This document shows, in pieces, positions 1-12,200 of a stretch of 64,000 nt of DNA. The first letter of the stretch is position 1; each line of letters starts with the position of its first letter. The notes under the pieces were generated by a model. The model was not told the origin of the DNA. It ran no database searches and saw only the letters and a program-made list of their open reading frames with translations. The stretch lies in the NCBI GenBank assembly GCA_002633005.1, contig NMRA01000817.1:23518-87517 (forward strand). The letters are read 5' to 3'. Source of the stretch: Phoronis australis (taxonomy: Eukaryota > Phoronida > Phoronidae). Both the position numbers and the translations under genes were made by a program.

Positions 1-1443
1 CACTCAAAATCCTGGTGATAGGTCAGTTATTGCCTCACACTGATTAAACCATCAAACTCAGGTTACTATAAGTACCTTTCGCACGTAGAGGGACACCTTA
101 GGAGGCTGTCGGTGTCTTTTCCAACTTGAACAATTACTCCCATATTTGAACTTCTTTCATTCAGTTGCCTAAATCGACAGCTGATCATTTTTACACCGCG
201 GGTATCGGGGTATGTTGTATGTATTAATAATAACATTGTTTGTGGCCAAAATATAAGTACGAACTTCAAAAGCAGCACATATGTAAACAACGGCACATTG
301 ATCGACATTTCGATTTATTGTCTGTAAACCATTCTCAAGACAAAAGTTGACAATAGTCCAGTCAATTGACACAAGCAGGCATCGATCAATATGTCGTTTG
401 TGAAGTTCTTTAGGCTGTAAAGTGGCGCCACCTTGTATTTCCTCTCGTAACTTAGTGTTGCAATGTAAGTCACGTTATTGGGACCTCGCTGCCTTTATTG
501 ATGTTGTTTCACTTCTATTGACTGGAACTATTGTAAATCACTTCATTGTTTACATATCCACTGATTTTAAAGTATGTTGTAAGTGTGGCGTAGAATTTCC
601 GTTGACTGCTGGTTTGCTACTAGTGACTCATAAAGTCACAGCTGAGAGGTCAAGAACTTTGTTTATTTCATCGCACCTTTTAAGGGTGAAATATTTAAAA
701 AATAATGACATGTGACACAGTTACTAACATGTTTATGAGCCATATATGCAAAACCAGCTCTCAATGCATTGAAAATCATCAGGTTGTAATTTGCGAACGA
801 TCCAAAATCCCAGGTTGCATTTTCAAAATTCACCTCACATTCATAAATTCCAGCTCCCGAAAATTTTCTGGCATTTTTACGCACTGAAGTTGATTTTTAA
901 GTCATCGAATAAATATTTAGGTTATGCTCTTACCTGCAACATTAAATGAATCTTAAATTTCAAGTCGTAGAATTGGGTTCTTACGTGCATGCACAGCATT
1001 AGACTTACTGTTCTTCTGTTTGCCAAGTATCTGCCGACAAGTATAAAACTGGGCTCGCCTACGTTGCAAATTCCAAATCGCATGTTGCAACTTGATATGA
1101 GCTGGCTAAAATCTCGGTTCACTTATGTAAAGCGCTGAAATCAGCCTTACAAGTGCCCTGTGGTAGCTTTTCTGCCCATAAGGGTTATTTGTAGTCTTCG
1201 CAGGTTACAGTTAAGTAATGACCTTGACAAGTTCAACTGTAAAATACAAACAAAAAGTGTGCTTTTCAAGTTTTGTTCATGTTATTATGTTAGTATGGTA
1301 TCATAAAATTTGTATTGCACATTGACAAATATCTAGCAGGCAATTGGACATGATCGCGTATGCCAGTTTTGTGGCAGAAACCTTAACAATGACATCATCA
1401 AGCCCCTGCAATACTTAACATTCAGAAGGGATTTTCCTTGCAG
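1..1443. other. Non-coding stretch 5' of the first recognised HPRT exon
   Basis: No reading frame here resembles a known protein. The first recognised HPRT exon begins at 1444 in phase 0, so a short first coding exon (27 coding bases in human) must lie upstream, either here or off the left edge. I could not choose it: very short ATG-plus-GT combinations occur by chance, for example near 391. I see no repeat or RNA gene. Confidence 0.5.
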
Positions 1444-1550
1444 ATCGACGAGGATTATGAGGGGTATAGCTTAGGTGTATTGAGTGTACCAAAGCATTAC
1501 GAAGATGATCTTGAGTGCATCCTCATTCCAAAGGGCCTTATATTAGACAG
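1444..1550 (+). CDS. HPRT1: HPRT exon 2 equivalent
   Basis: Begins after a pyrimidine-rich acceptor ending TTGCAG and ends at GTGAGT. It starts in phase 0 and ends in phase 2. It encodes [19 protein letters not shown] and continues to [10 protein letters not shown], matching the N-terminal region of animal HPRT. Its 107-bp length equals human exon 2. Confidence 0.93.
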
Positions 1551-3174
1551 GTGAGTGAAAGGTGAAAGCACTAGAATTGGGGTTACTACATTCTTGTAGT
1601 TTGGCCTCATAGCAAACACTAGAGTCGGTGCATCTACATGCCTCAAGTTGTATCAGTCTGTTTCTTTATTGCCACCACAAGAGAGATCCAAGTTGTGTCA
1701 CTGTTTACCAGATGCAATATGGTATATGTGAACTCTGCTTTTCAATTTCAAAATGGGATATTTTGGGATTGCTGAGATGATGTAAGTAATTCAGAGATTC
1801 TTTGGTTGTAATCTGTCCAGTGTTCTTGTCATGTTGTATTCTTTATGAACAAAATATTTCAAGTACTGTGAAGGCTTCCTGAAACTGCTTTGGTTTGAAG
1901 TGGTAATATGTTAACAGCATTTGTAAACGCTGTTGGTGTATTTACGTCAACCTCTATCCTACTTACATTCATGTACATCACTACGTGATTTCGTTTTGTA
2001 GACTCATTGTAGCCGTAGGCCTTCTTCAGGTTCTGCAGCATTCTTAGCAGAAAAAGTTTGGGTATCTGTGCCCGGTTACATGAAACAGTCCCAAATAGGG
2101 TATCAACTAAGTTCCCTAAATCTACTGCATATTTGCAGGCTTGTGAAAACACTGATTCTCCTATCTTATGCTGTTTGAGTATCATTACTATGCCAATTTT
2201 GGCTTTGATACAAATCGTGAGTGAACTCTACAATGAATGCTCAAAATTATTGAATATAAGTAGGGATCTTTTCATGCAACGCCCCTAATTTAAGGACAAA
2301 GTCCCTGATTATTTTTATTGAATTTAGCTCTCAGTTTTTAGTTAATATTATTAGAAAATGCTATTAGTCAAAGAAGAGCTCATAATAAAGACAAAATTAT
2401 AGAAATATTACATCTGTGCCTAAAGAACGGAACAAATTTATACAAATATTTAGGGAACTCTATAGTTGAATCCGTATTTGTGACTGTTTCATTCAACCGG
2501 CCACTAGGGCACTCAAGGTGGCAGGGTTCTGAACTTGGGGACTTTATGTTGCCAGCCTCTCACAATATCCATAATACCACCAAGTTGTTAATAATCTGAG
2601 AATGTTCTAATACCTGAAGATGGCCAGAGAAATGACCAACAGACACATTGTGCCACTATTTATGAGCTAAAAGTTGATGTAATTAGACCATTAGATTCTA
2701 GAAATGGAGTGTTGTGAAGACGTATCATGTAGTGGGTCTTACTTTATTTATAGTGGTAGAGTTGGTCTCTAATTGACACCTCCATAACATACAGAAATAT
2801 TTCACTAATTTCAGACAAAAATGAGTGGTTAAATTGACTTTTTTCACTTTTCAAATGCTGACTAACATTTTTGTAAATGCCGACAGTCTCTCAAAGCATT
2901 GTTTGATTGCATATATAGTGTAGAACTTAATCGAGGATTTATGCAGTGCGTCTTATTATTTTGAAGTCATGACTTTTCACTTGTGTATCATACCGTACCC
3001 TGAGTTGATAAGATTTCGCTGTACTTTGCTCAAAGTTTGTCTCTCTGTTTCAACCACTGTGTTGTCAACATGCTATTTGATATCTAGAGTTAGTAACTCT
3101 ATCTTTTTACCTGAATTATTTAAAATTTGTTCTCGTGCTCTAATCATGAAGAGCTATCTCTTGATGAAAGGTCT

Positions 3175-3225
<51 letters not shown>

Positions 3226-6200
3226 CTTTATTTAAGAGGATAAAAATACAATAAATGTAAAACATGCTTTAGCCAAAGGCTAATATCCAGCATGGTCCTG
3301 TTTTATGGTGACAGCACTTGATATTTACCTTGAAGGCCTGGTTTACATGATAAAACTGCATCTACTGTTTATTTATCTGTGATTGTCAAGCTAATAATTC
3401 ATAACCTGATGTCATAAACGTTTAAATATTGAGATACAGTTGTGATAGCCTCTGTTGATAAAAACTGTCGACTGGCGAGGACTGTGAACGTAATCTCTCT
3501 AGAACTATTAATACTTGTGTTCGGAACTTACAATATGCTATATAAGCAAAAGGTTTTTGCTATCCTTTTCAGACCCACGCAACACTAAGGCTCGAATGAG
3601 TGAACGGGCAAATCACAATCAAGGTCCATATTCGGTGGCCACTTTTGGTGAAAACTTTTGGTGAAAAATTAAGGTTGTCATATAACTGTAAAAGCTGGGT
3701 TATTTTAAAGTACCATCATTCCAGGTTTGTAATCTAAAATATTTGTGCACAAGAACCACCAAATAAAATTTTATGGCCTAATGCATCGCAGTTGCATAAA
3801 AGGGTCCGTACACTACAACCTGTGGCCACAGCCCACTTCTATCGTGCAAAAATTCATAAGGTAGCTGTTAATTTATTAAGTTCTTGATCAAACTGAAGAA
3901 GTATCACATACTAAAGTAAGAAAAGTTATTACTGTGCTGATCAAGTTGTTCTAGATGATGATATATTGCATGTCTTAACACAGTATAATGAGAACTTCTT
4001 CTCTTGCAATATGATTCTCACAAAAAGAAAATGACAGGTAACTACTTTTTTCAAAAACTTTATTGGTACTATTTGCCTAGTTTTCAACACATTCACCAGT
4101 TGGTCAAATTAGTTAAAGCAATGTTAGGCCCAGCCTTCAACTTGTAAACAGTAAAAAATGGTANCTGGGTGGGGGGTACGTACACTACGCACAGTCAATC
4201 AACGTCAAATTTTGACTAAGTTACAAATGTATGGGATTATCTTGAGTTTTGTGCTGTCTCTACTAGTTGTTTTGTTGCAAGTTGTCTTGAGAGATAGAGA
4301 ACCTGCCTCTGCAATATCAGTTGTCACATGACATGTTTTCAAGGATGTTTCTAGCCAAGACCTGTGTGCAGTGTGTGGCATTTTATTTCCCACAAAATTA
4401 ATAATGTCCATCGTTTTTTTGTTTTGGATGCATTTTGGAAATATCAGTATTGTTCATGAGAACAGCAGTATGTAAAAATTCTTGTGGGCAATACTTTATA
4501 GCACAGAGGTTGGATGTTTGTACACTACATGGGGGTACGTACACTACATTTCAATGACTTGTCAGGTTTATAAAAAATCTACTGAGAGTTCACTTACCAA
4601 ATCTATTCAAAGGGATCAAACAAAAAGTACAGCATAAATTTTTTTATCTGTCTGTCATTCTTTGAAAACAGGCACATGTTATTAAAATATAGGGGCACAT
4701 ACACTACACTTAATGCTAATATTTCACTCAAAACAAATGCATTTGTACTTAACACCCTTTTAACCTAGCATTTTCAGTGGAGGAAACTGTCAATGACATG
4801 TCAGGTTTGTAACTAAATACTAAGAATCTACTGAGAGTTAGTTGATTTACAAAATCAATTCAAAGAGTAAAAATAAAAAGTAAAGCATTCATGCGCAAAT
4901 TTGCCATACTTTGAAAATAGGCACAAATTAAAGTGCGGGGGTACGCACACTACACAAAAGCTAATATTTCACTCAAAACTTATGTATTTGCAATAAACAC
5001 CTTTTTAACCTAACATTTTTAAAGAAGGAAACTGTCTATGACCAGTGTTGCTCACTTTCCAAGTGATATTTTAATTTCATAGCATTTGTAAACATGGGAG
5101 TACATACACTACAAAAGGGGGTACGTACACTACATCACTGTTTCTGCATCACATGGTAACATAATGTTGTATGGCCATTTATTTTTCTTTGGTGATAATA
5201 AGCACCATGTTGTTATTTAAAAGGCAATGATTTCATTTGCAATGACCATTTGTGTTATTGAATTCCACATGGGGGCAGGTACTGTTAGCCTTTTTGGCCC
5301 ATTTTCACCGTAGCAGAACCCAGTCAATATCCAAACTTTTGGTTTGTTTAGATATTGAATAATTTGCTGTGTTTCCTAGGCTAACATATTCTACAGTTCT
5401 TTTTATTACAGAGAGTGAACTTTAGTTTTTAACCCTCTTTACAGTAGGTAAGGGTTAGAAACGCAGAATTCACAAATTTCGTAACGAGTGCCTGTTTTAT
5501 GATGAACCCTACCATTTCTAAATGATTAGGCACAACTTCGTCTAAGTGATTCTGAAAGTGATTCAAGTTATTCCCAGTCATATCAAAGCAATTGCTTACT
5601 TAATAAAATAAATTTCTTTTCTACTGTTGACAGTTGAAAATTGTAATTTTTAAAATGGCCACTCGTAACGCTAAAGATGCATGAAATTCATAGACAAAAA
5701 CATGCATATATTTCTCAAACATTGTCCGATTTTGATGATTCTTTTTTAATTTGCACAACTAAACAACTCTTTGCATATGAGATTCAGTTGGCATTTGGTA
5801 AGTGACCAAACAAATTTATTTTAGACTCTAACACAATCAACTCTCGAATATGGACCTTGATTGTGATTTAGCCGTGACGTTAGTGGAAGTGAGTTTCTCT
5901 GTTGAAATCGACCAACTTGATTTGATCCATGAATTTATCTTGTGCTATATTAATTAATTAATTGAGATCATTGCCAGTGACATCACAGCTGAGTTTGCTG
6001 GCCAACCTGTTGAAGCGTTGTGTTTCATAATCCATTACAATCTTACAGGGTTGAACACGTGGCCTGTGACATCACAGTCGAATTTGCTGGCCAACCTGTA
6101 GTAGCGTTGTGTTTCATAATCCATTACAGAGTTTCCCCTGCGTGTAAACTTCTGGGCGGCCCGCCACGCTCCTTTTTGGCCCCGCCCACTCGTAAATCAT

Positions 6201-9200
6201 ACTCAAATTGACCGTCACACACCTAATCATGACGGGGAAACTTCACCGCCACGCAAAAATTGGTAGTAAAAATGATCGCTGGTAAAAATTATCGCTATTA
6301 AAATGACCTAGTAAAAATGATTGCTTGCAAAATGATGGCTAGTAAAATGATGGCTAGTAAAATGAATAAGTACAAGTCACACGGCACCTTTCGCCATTTG
6401 TGGATCGAAAGGGAAAAATAATAATTTTACAATGGTATCTTGAATTGTGCCCCAGTTAAACACAATCATTCAATCCCCTATCCCCATCCGTACCTCGTTT
6501 CTGCCTGGCTATCCGACAATGCAGAAAACTTAATACAGCCGGGGACCAGACAAGGACCTCGATACGAAATTTCTAAAATGAGAAAGTTCCAGGGCTTGCT
6601 AATGAAGTTAGAAACAGTAAGATTTCTGCTTCATTCATTTTATCGTGTCCGAGACATTGTGAATTATACTGGAGGGCGTGACATCCAACTGTTTAATCAA
6701 CCATAGCCCTGCGCCAAAATGGCGTTATTGAATGTTAAGCAGTCTTAGATTCGTCTGAATGGACTATGGACTGGATTATACTTCGTCTGCTACGCCTGCC
6801 AACGCCAATCCACTATCACTGATTTATGTTTAGCAAGACGATATCAATGGAAGTTTTGTTACACGAATTAGTTTATTACGTCTACAAAGTTCACATATTT
6901 TTGTTCTATGTTTGTCACTCCGTGGATAATTGAATTTGAACACTATTTTTTGTACTCAAGACAAGTGCGACAGAGATTACACTGTGCCGGATACTTCCTT
7001 GCCAATTTGTCTTGCGAAATGTCCTTTACCGAGATACTTCCACTACATGATGCTCGGGTTGGGGTATTGTCTATGACAAGCAAACTGCAACCAATTACAT
7101 CTAATTTTCAAATTTTGCCTGGGGAAGGTCACCCCCCTCACTTTATCCCATGCTCGCATGTGGCGCCGGGGTCCACATCCGCGTCGAGCATTCACCACCA
7201 CGCTCCTTTCGAAACCCAGACGATAGGGGGATCCAACTTCTCATATTCGTGTGCAGCAACACGCTTTGCACCCCGTTTTGGCCATTTACCACCACGCTCC
7301 TTTCAAAACCCAGGGGAAACATTGCATTACATTCTTACAGGGTTTAGCGCATGGCCTGTTACATCACAGCCAAGTTTGCAGGCCAACCTGTTGTAGTGTT
7401 GTCTTTCATAATCCATTACATTCTTACAGGGTTGAGCGCATGGCCTGTGACATCACAGCCGAGTTTGCTGGCCAACCTGTAGTTGCGTTGTGTGTGTTGA
7501 AGGGAGGTTACAAGTTCTTTGGTGATCTCCTGGACAAGATAAAGCAAGTGATCCGCTATGCTGGCAAGTCTATACCACTGTCTATTGACTTCATTAGATT
7601 AAAGAGTTATCAGGTAAGCACTTGTTGTGATGCTGGTTTCTAAGATGGTGGTCATGTGCCGGCATAAGTCAAATTTCACGTGTAATGGTCTACTCTATCT
7701 CTCTTCATGGCCATTTTAATTTTCAATTAGATTTTGCTTGCCAAAATACTTTACAGGTGATATTTAGTAGTATTTAGCTGAGCACTGGTAGAATTTTGCT
7801 CACATGTGTGTCATTTTCTGACAGTTTTAACATCTCAAGCACCCCCTGGTGGCCATCTAGGTGAAGTTTTTCACATTTTGTTGCCAACAGTCAGTTTCTC
7901 TATGATATCGACTAGAAAACTAATTGAATGATCTGGGTGAAACATACCAAAGATGTATTATGGTGGGAATGGCCATGAAACAATTAATTTTCATTGAGAT
8001 TCTTCTACTGTGGAAGCCCCTATTGGTCATTTTGGGTGTCTACAAGTTATTATAAAATGTCCTCCCCTGACACCTATATAGTCAGCCATGTTGAAATTTG
8101 ATAATCCATTGGAGTGTAAACACATATCACTGTTGGAGTTATTTCTTCAGGGTGGAGAACAATCTACTGAAATCAAGGTGATAGGAGGAGATGATCTTTC
8201 AAATTTAACGAACAAGGTACTGTTATCTGATTGATGCAATCACAAACATTTATTATGTTTGCATTTGTACTGGACATAATGATTACCCAGAGTCTAAGTG
8301 AAAATGTAATTTTAGTATAGTCTGGAAAATAATGAGCTGTGTTTTAAAAGGTTAAATGTAGACAGAGGGATCTAATACTGCTGACTTGCTGAATATTTGC
8401 TCTTGAAGACGTATCTCGTTAAAAACTGGCTTTCTAACAAGCGCCACCAATTGAAACCATGGAAAAGGATGTGTCAAAATGTAATCGAGCAATCTTTTTC
8501 GCATACAAACTGTGTTTGGCATGAAAATCCTGGAAACAAATCAACATGAAAAACTAATGTCATGCAGATTTGGCTTAGATGTCAAACAGTATGCTCACTA
8601 AGATGGCTGTCTGATGAACACAGAATTGAAATTTGGTGACATACCATTATGGTGGTGGTTGACTGAATGGGGTTTTTACGGGAAATCTCATTTTTGTCAG
8701 AAATGTGGAGTAGAAATGTAAGCAAATCCTTAGAATTTGCACTGTTAGAGCATCAAAATTATTTGCTGATGGGTTTTGTTTTCATTCTTTGCTCTTGGCA
8801 ACTGATTTGGAGTTTGAGAATCAAAAATTGAACAGCGTTTATTATTCAATACCAAGGAGTATGATATGCCTCACCCATATTGACATAATTTGCCTAATGA
8901 ATACATTGTGATGAATAGGTCTGTCCCAATTGGAGTGCTGGTCAAAAAACAAGTTTCATAACATGGTAGGGCTGACTGGTGCTTTGAAATTTAATTGGCT
9001 TCTGCCAGTGTTCATAGACAACAACTGCAAGGCCTTGGGCCATGAGTCAAACAACCTCTTTGAATAGACACAAAGGGGTCAGATTGAACTTGTCTTACCG
9101 TATTCGCCGTAATAACCGCCCAGGGAGCTTAGAAAAGTTCGGTTCAGGGGGAGGGGCGCTTATTATAACCCAAGACGATTGAAACCCGGTCTCTGAAACG

Positions 9201-12200
9201 AGTGAAATCGGAAGCTAAGATTCATCAAATTTACGCTCTGTGATGTATATGTAAACTATGAAAGATTTCAACAAAACTGTGGTGCATTGCTATCAAACTT
9301 TGCTGCTAAATTACGGTCATTTTACAGAAAATTGTGCTGAAATCCCAGGGCGAAAACTGGCTGACTGACTGCCTCGAAATCGCCGTCTTCGATATGGCGA
9401 CTTCAATGCTTGAATAAAAATGGTTTCGACTCGAGCAAATTACCTGAAATCCTCATTAAGTTTTATAAGTAGCGTCTCTAAGATTTTTTAAGTTCCTGTG
9501 GAGTCTGGATTAACGGCAGGTTTAAGTACAAATCTGTGCAACATCGTGCCATCTACATGTATGATCGGCAACACAGCGAGAAAAATGTCTGGACGAACAC
9601 ACATGTTGTTGTCACATGACGTTTGTTTTGAAGTTCGTCTGTGAGTAAGTGAGCGCGTGCGTGTCACCAGAGTTCATTTGCCAAAGCACAGGCCAGAGCC
9701 ACGTAATCTAACTAGCTACATGTGTCTAAAGAAATTTGCACAACCTGTAGGCCTAAACCAGAGTGTGTTTCATCCAACACTTGCCGGTCTCGTGCTTAAA
9801 GCTTTCGACATTTTTCTCGGTAAGGCCCATATTAGTCGCCGTGTAGCTGGATGCGTACGTAACTATCTGACAGTTATTTTTCGGTGTAAGGGTGTGTAAG
9901 CATTCACTGTCAGTTGTCATTTTATCGGATATTGGGCTTAAAAACATCAATTATAATGGTTAAGCAAACAATCCATCTCAAAAATAACGCAAACATGTTT
10001 TATAGTAGGCCTATTAGAAATTGTCGGAAATTAGTGCCAATATTCATTTCTTATTGATGCTATGCTACCCGTTTCATGAATGGATAGTTCCCGACTAATG
10101 TCTTTGATGACAGGTTCATGTATGTAGTGCGCGCTTCCTCGCCATGCGCGTTTAACACCGAGTTATTTTTATTCATGAGACAGTCGATGTGTCTACTGAA
10201 AGGTCAGACCATAGTGGGACATGGTCGTCGCAAGAGCGTAGCAACGCTGTTGCATTCTTTTTGAAACACTGCGTTACTTTGAAGTGTAAAGTCACGACTA
10301 AATACAAACGTAGCAGTGCCGCTGGTGGTCTAGTAGATCCGTGCAAAAAATTTTTGATAAATTGAAGACGTTACTGTAGCCGTGTTTTAGGACTGTAGGT
10401 ACGTCATTGTTCGCATGTACACGTTCATGGACTGGGCGCTTATTTCAGCAAAGTCTGAAAACGCGTCGGGGGGCGCTTATAGGGGCATCGGCGGTTATTA
10501 GGGCGAATACGGTATTCATAGTCAAGGGAGGGCCTTTTAGTTGTCTTTGAACATTGGCAGAGCCTGACGACATATCTGCAGGAACCACTCAATTATCAAT
10601 ACCCAGAAATCAGGCAGCTCCGTTGGGAAAACTATTTTAAAGTAAATTCTAGATTTTAGGATTTGTATTTTTTTCGCATCCGCTTCAGTTATGTTATAGC
10701 AGAGACACCAAGGGACATAGTAAATGCATTTAACAACTTCATATGTTTACATTGGGTATAACACCAGTGTTATTTTAACACCATACTGGAACTGACTTAT
10801 CCTTGTCTAGTGTAATTCTGTGAACTTTAGATTTATATTATTTAACCATTAAATTGACATTCTTTGTAATCAGTGGTGGCACTGTTGTTTTCAGAATGTG
10901 TTAATTGTTGAAGACATCATCGATACTGGTAACACCATGATCAAGTTATTGAAAATAGTTGAGAGTTATAAGCCCAAGTCAGTCAAGGTAGCCAGCTTGT
11001 TGGTGAAGCGAAAGAGTGATCGGCGTAGTGACTACAGACCTGATTGTGAGTTGCATTGTTACATGGCACACACACGAGTGTGGGTGTAGGTTGTAGTCAT
11101 CATCAGTAGGTGACTCACTGTCTGCACATCTCAATTCCCTGGGAGGATCTATCGCAAATTTGCCGGGTCTGTTCCTATGAATATGGCAACAGATGAGGAT
11201 GTCTTCGGCATCTTCGCAGAACTTCACATTTATGTATTATCAGGGCTTGGAATTTTCCGTGGAAACGCGGATTTCCGCTTTTTTCAAATGTGCTTTCCGC
11301 TTTTTTTATAATATTTCCGCGTAAAAAAATCGGATTTGATATGAAATTTCCGCGGCAAATTCCTTTCTTACCGCGGCGTTGCAGACGACGTTCACCTCGA
11401 AAAGCGGAAGTTGCTCTTTATGTTTCGGAGGAACGTAAATTGTCAACATTGCCGGGGCATCTGGGACAGCATGGTGGGATTTTCAATGGTGTCTCGTGTT
11501 ATTGTTAAGCGCGGCGACAAATACTACCGCTCTGCAGCCAAAAATGTGTGGGTTGGGAGTGGACGGGCGAGCTAAAAGGACGCAGATGCATGCTACTGAT
11601 GGTGGTAACGTTTTTTTTAGTCCTCCCGATTTTTGTCGGGGAAAGGTTCACATTGACCATTTCAAGGCTGGTTATCGGGCATGATTTGGGCCGTAAAAGT
11701 TTCAAAGTTTCCCCGTTTTTTGTCATTGGTCATTCCAAGCCCTGTATTATGGAGGGGTAAATTTTTTGATATGGGCTGTTTAGGAGCTATATCAGTATTT
11801 TCAAGTCCCTTTTTGCATTATCCTTTTTGTCTACAAAACTGCTCTTTATGTTTTGGAGGAACGTAAATTGTCAACATTGCCGGGGCATCTAGGATAGCGT
11901 GGTGGGATTTTCAATGGCGTCACGTGTGATTGTAAACCGCAGTGACAAATACTACGGCTCTGCAGCCAAAAATGTGTGGGGGTGGGAGTGGACGGTCGAG
12001 CTAAGAAGATGCAGACGCATGCTACTGATGGTGGTAACGTTTTTTTTCTTAGTCCTCCCGATTTTTGTTGGCGAAAGGTTCACACCAGCTATTTCAAGGC
12101 TCGGTAGCGCGCATAGTTTGGGCTGTACGTTCCACGTCTTTTGTCATTGGTCATTCCAAGCCCTGAAGTTAGCAGTATGTACCGTTGTGCCTCCTAGTGG

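Larger units (their letters stand above)
3610..5869. mobile_element. 2.26-kb DNA element with perfect 25-bp terminal inverted repeats
   Basis: The segment opens at 3610-3634 with a 25-base sequence beginning AAATCACAATCAAGG, and its exact reverse complement closes the segment at 5845-5869. Inside are repeated GTACGTACACTACA-type boxes and a tandem duplication of about 250 bp. No reading frame resembles a transposase, so this looks like a non-autonomous element. The target duplication is unclear, so no superfamily is assigned. A single ambiguous base sits at 4164. Confidence 0.7.

Noticed and set aside
4205-4411. 68-residue minus-strand frame inside the 2.26-kb element as a transposase fragment
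   Set aside because: No catalytic motif or recognisable similarity, and too short to judge.
6908-7643. Overlapping long frames of 65 to 162 residues
   Set aside because: They arise from translating the exon 3 junction repeats and intron in wrong frames; only 7430-7613 is real coding sequence.
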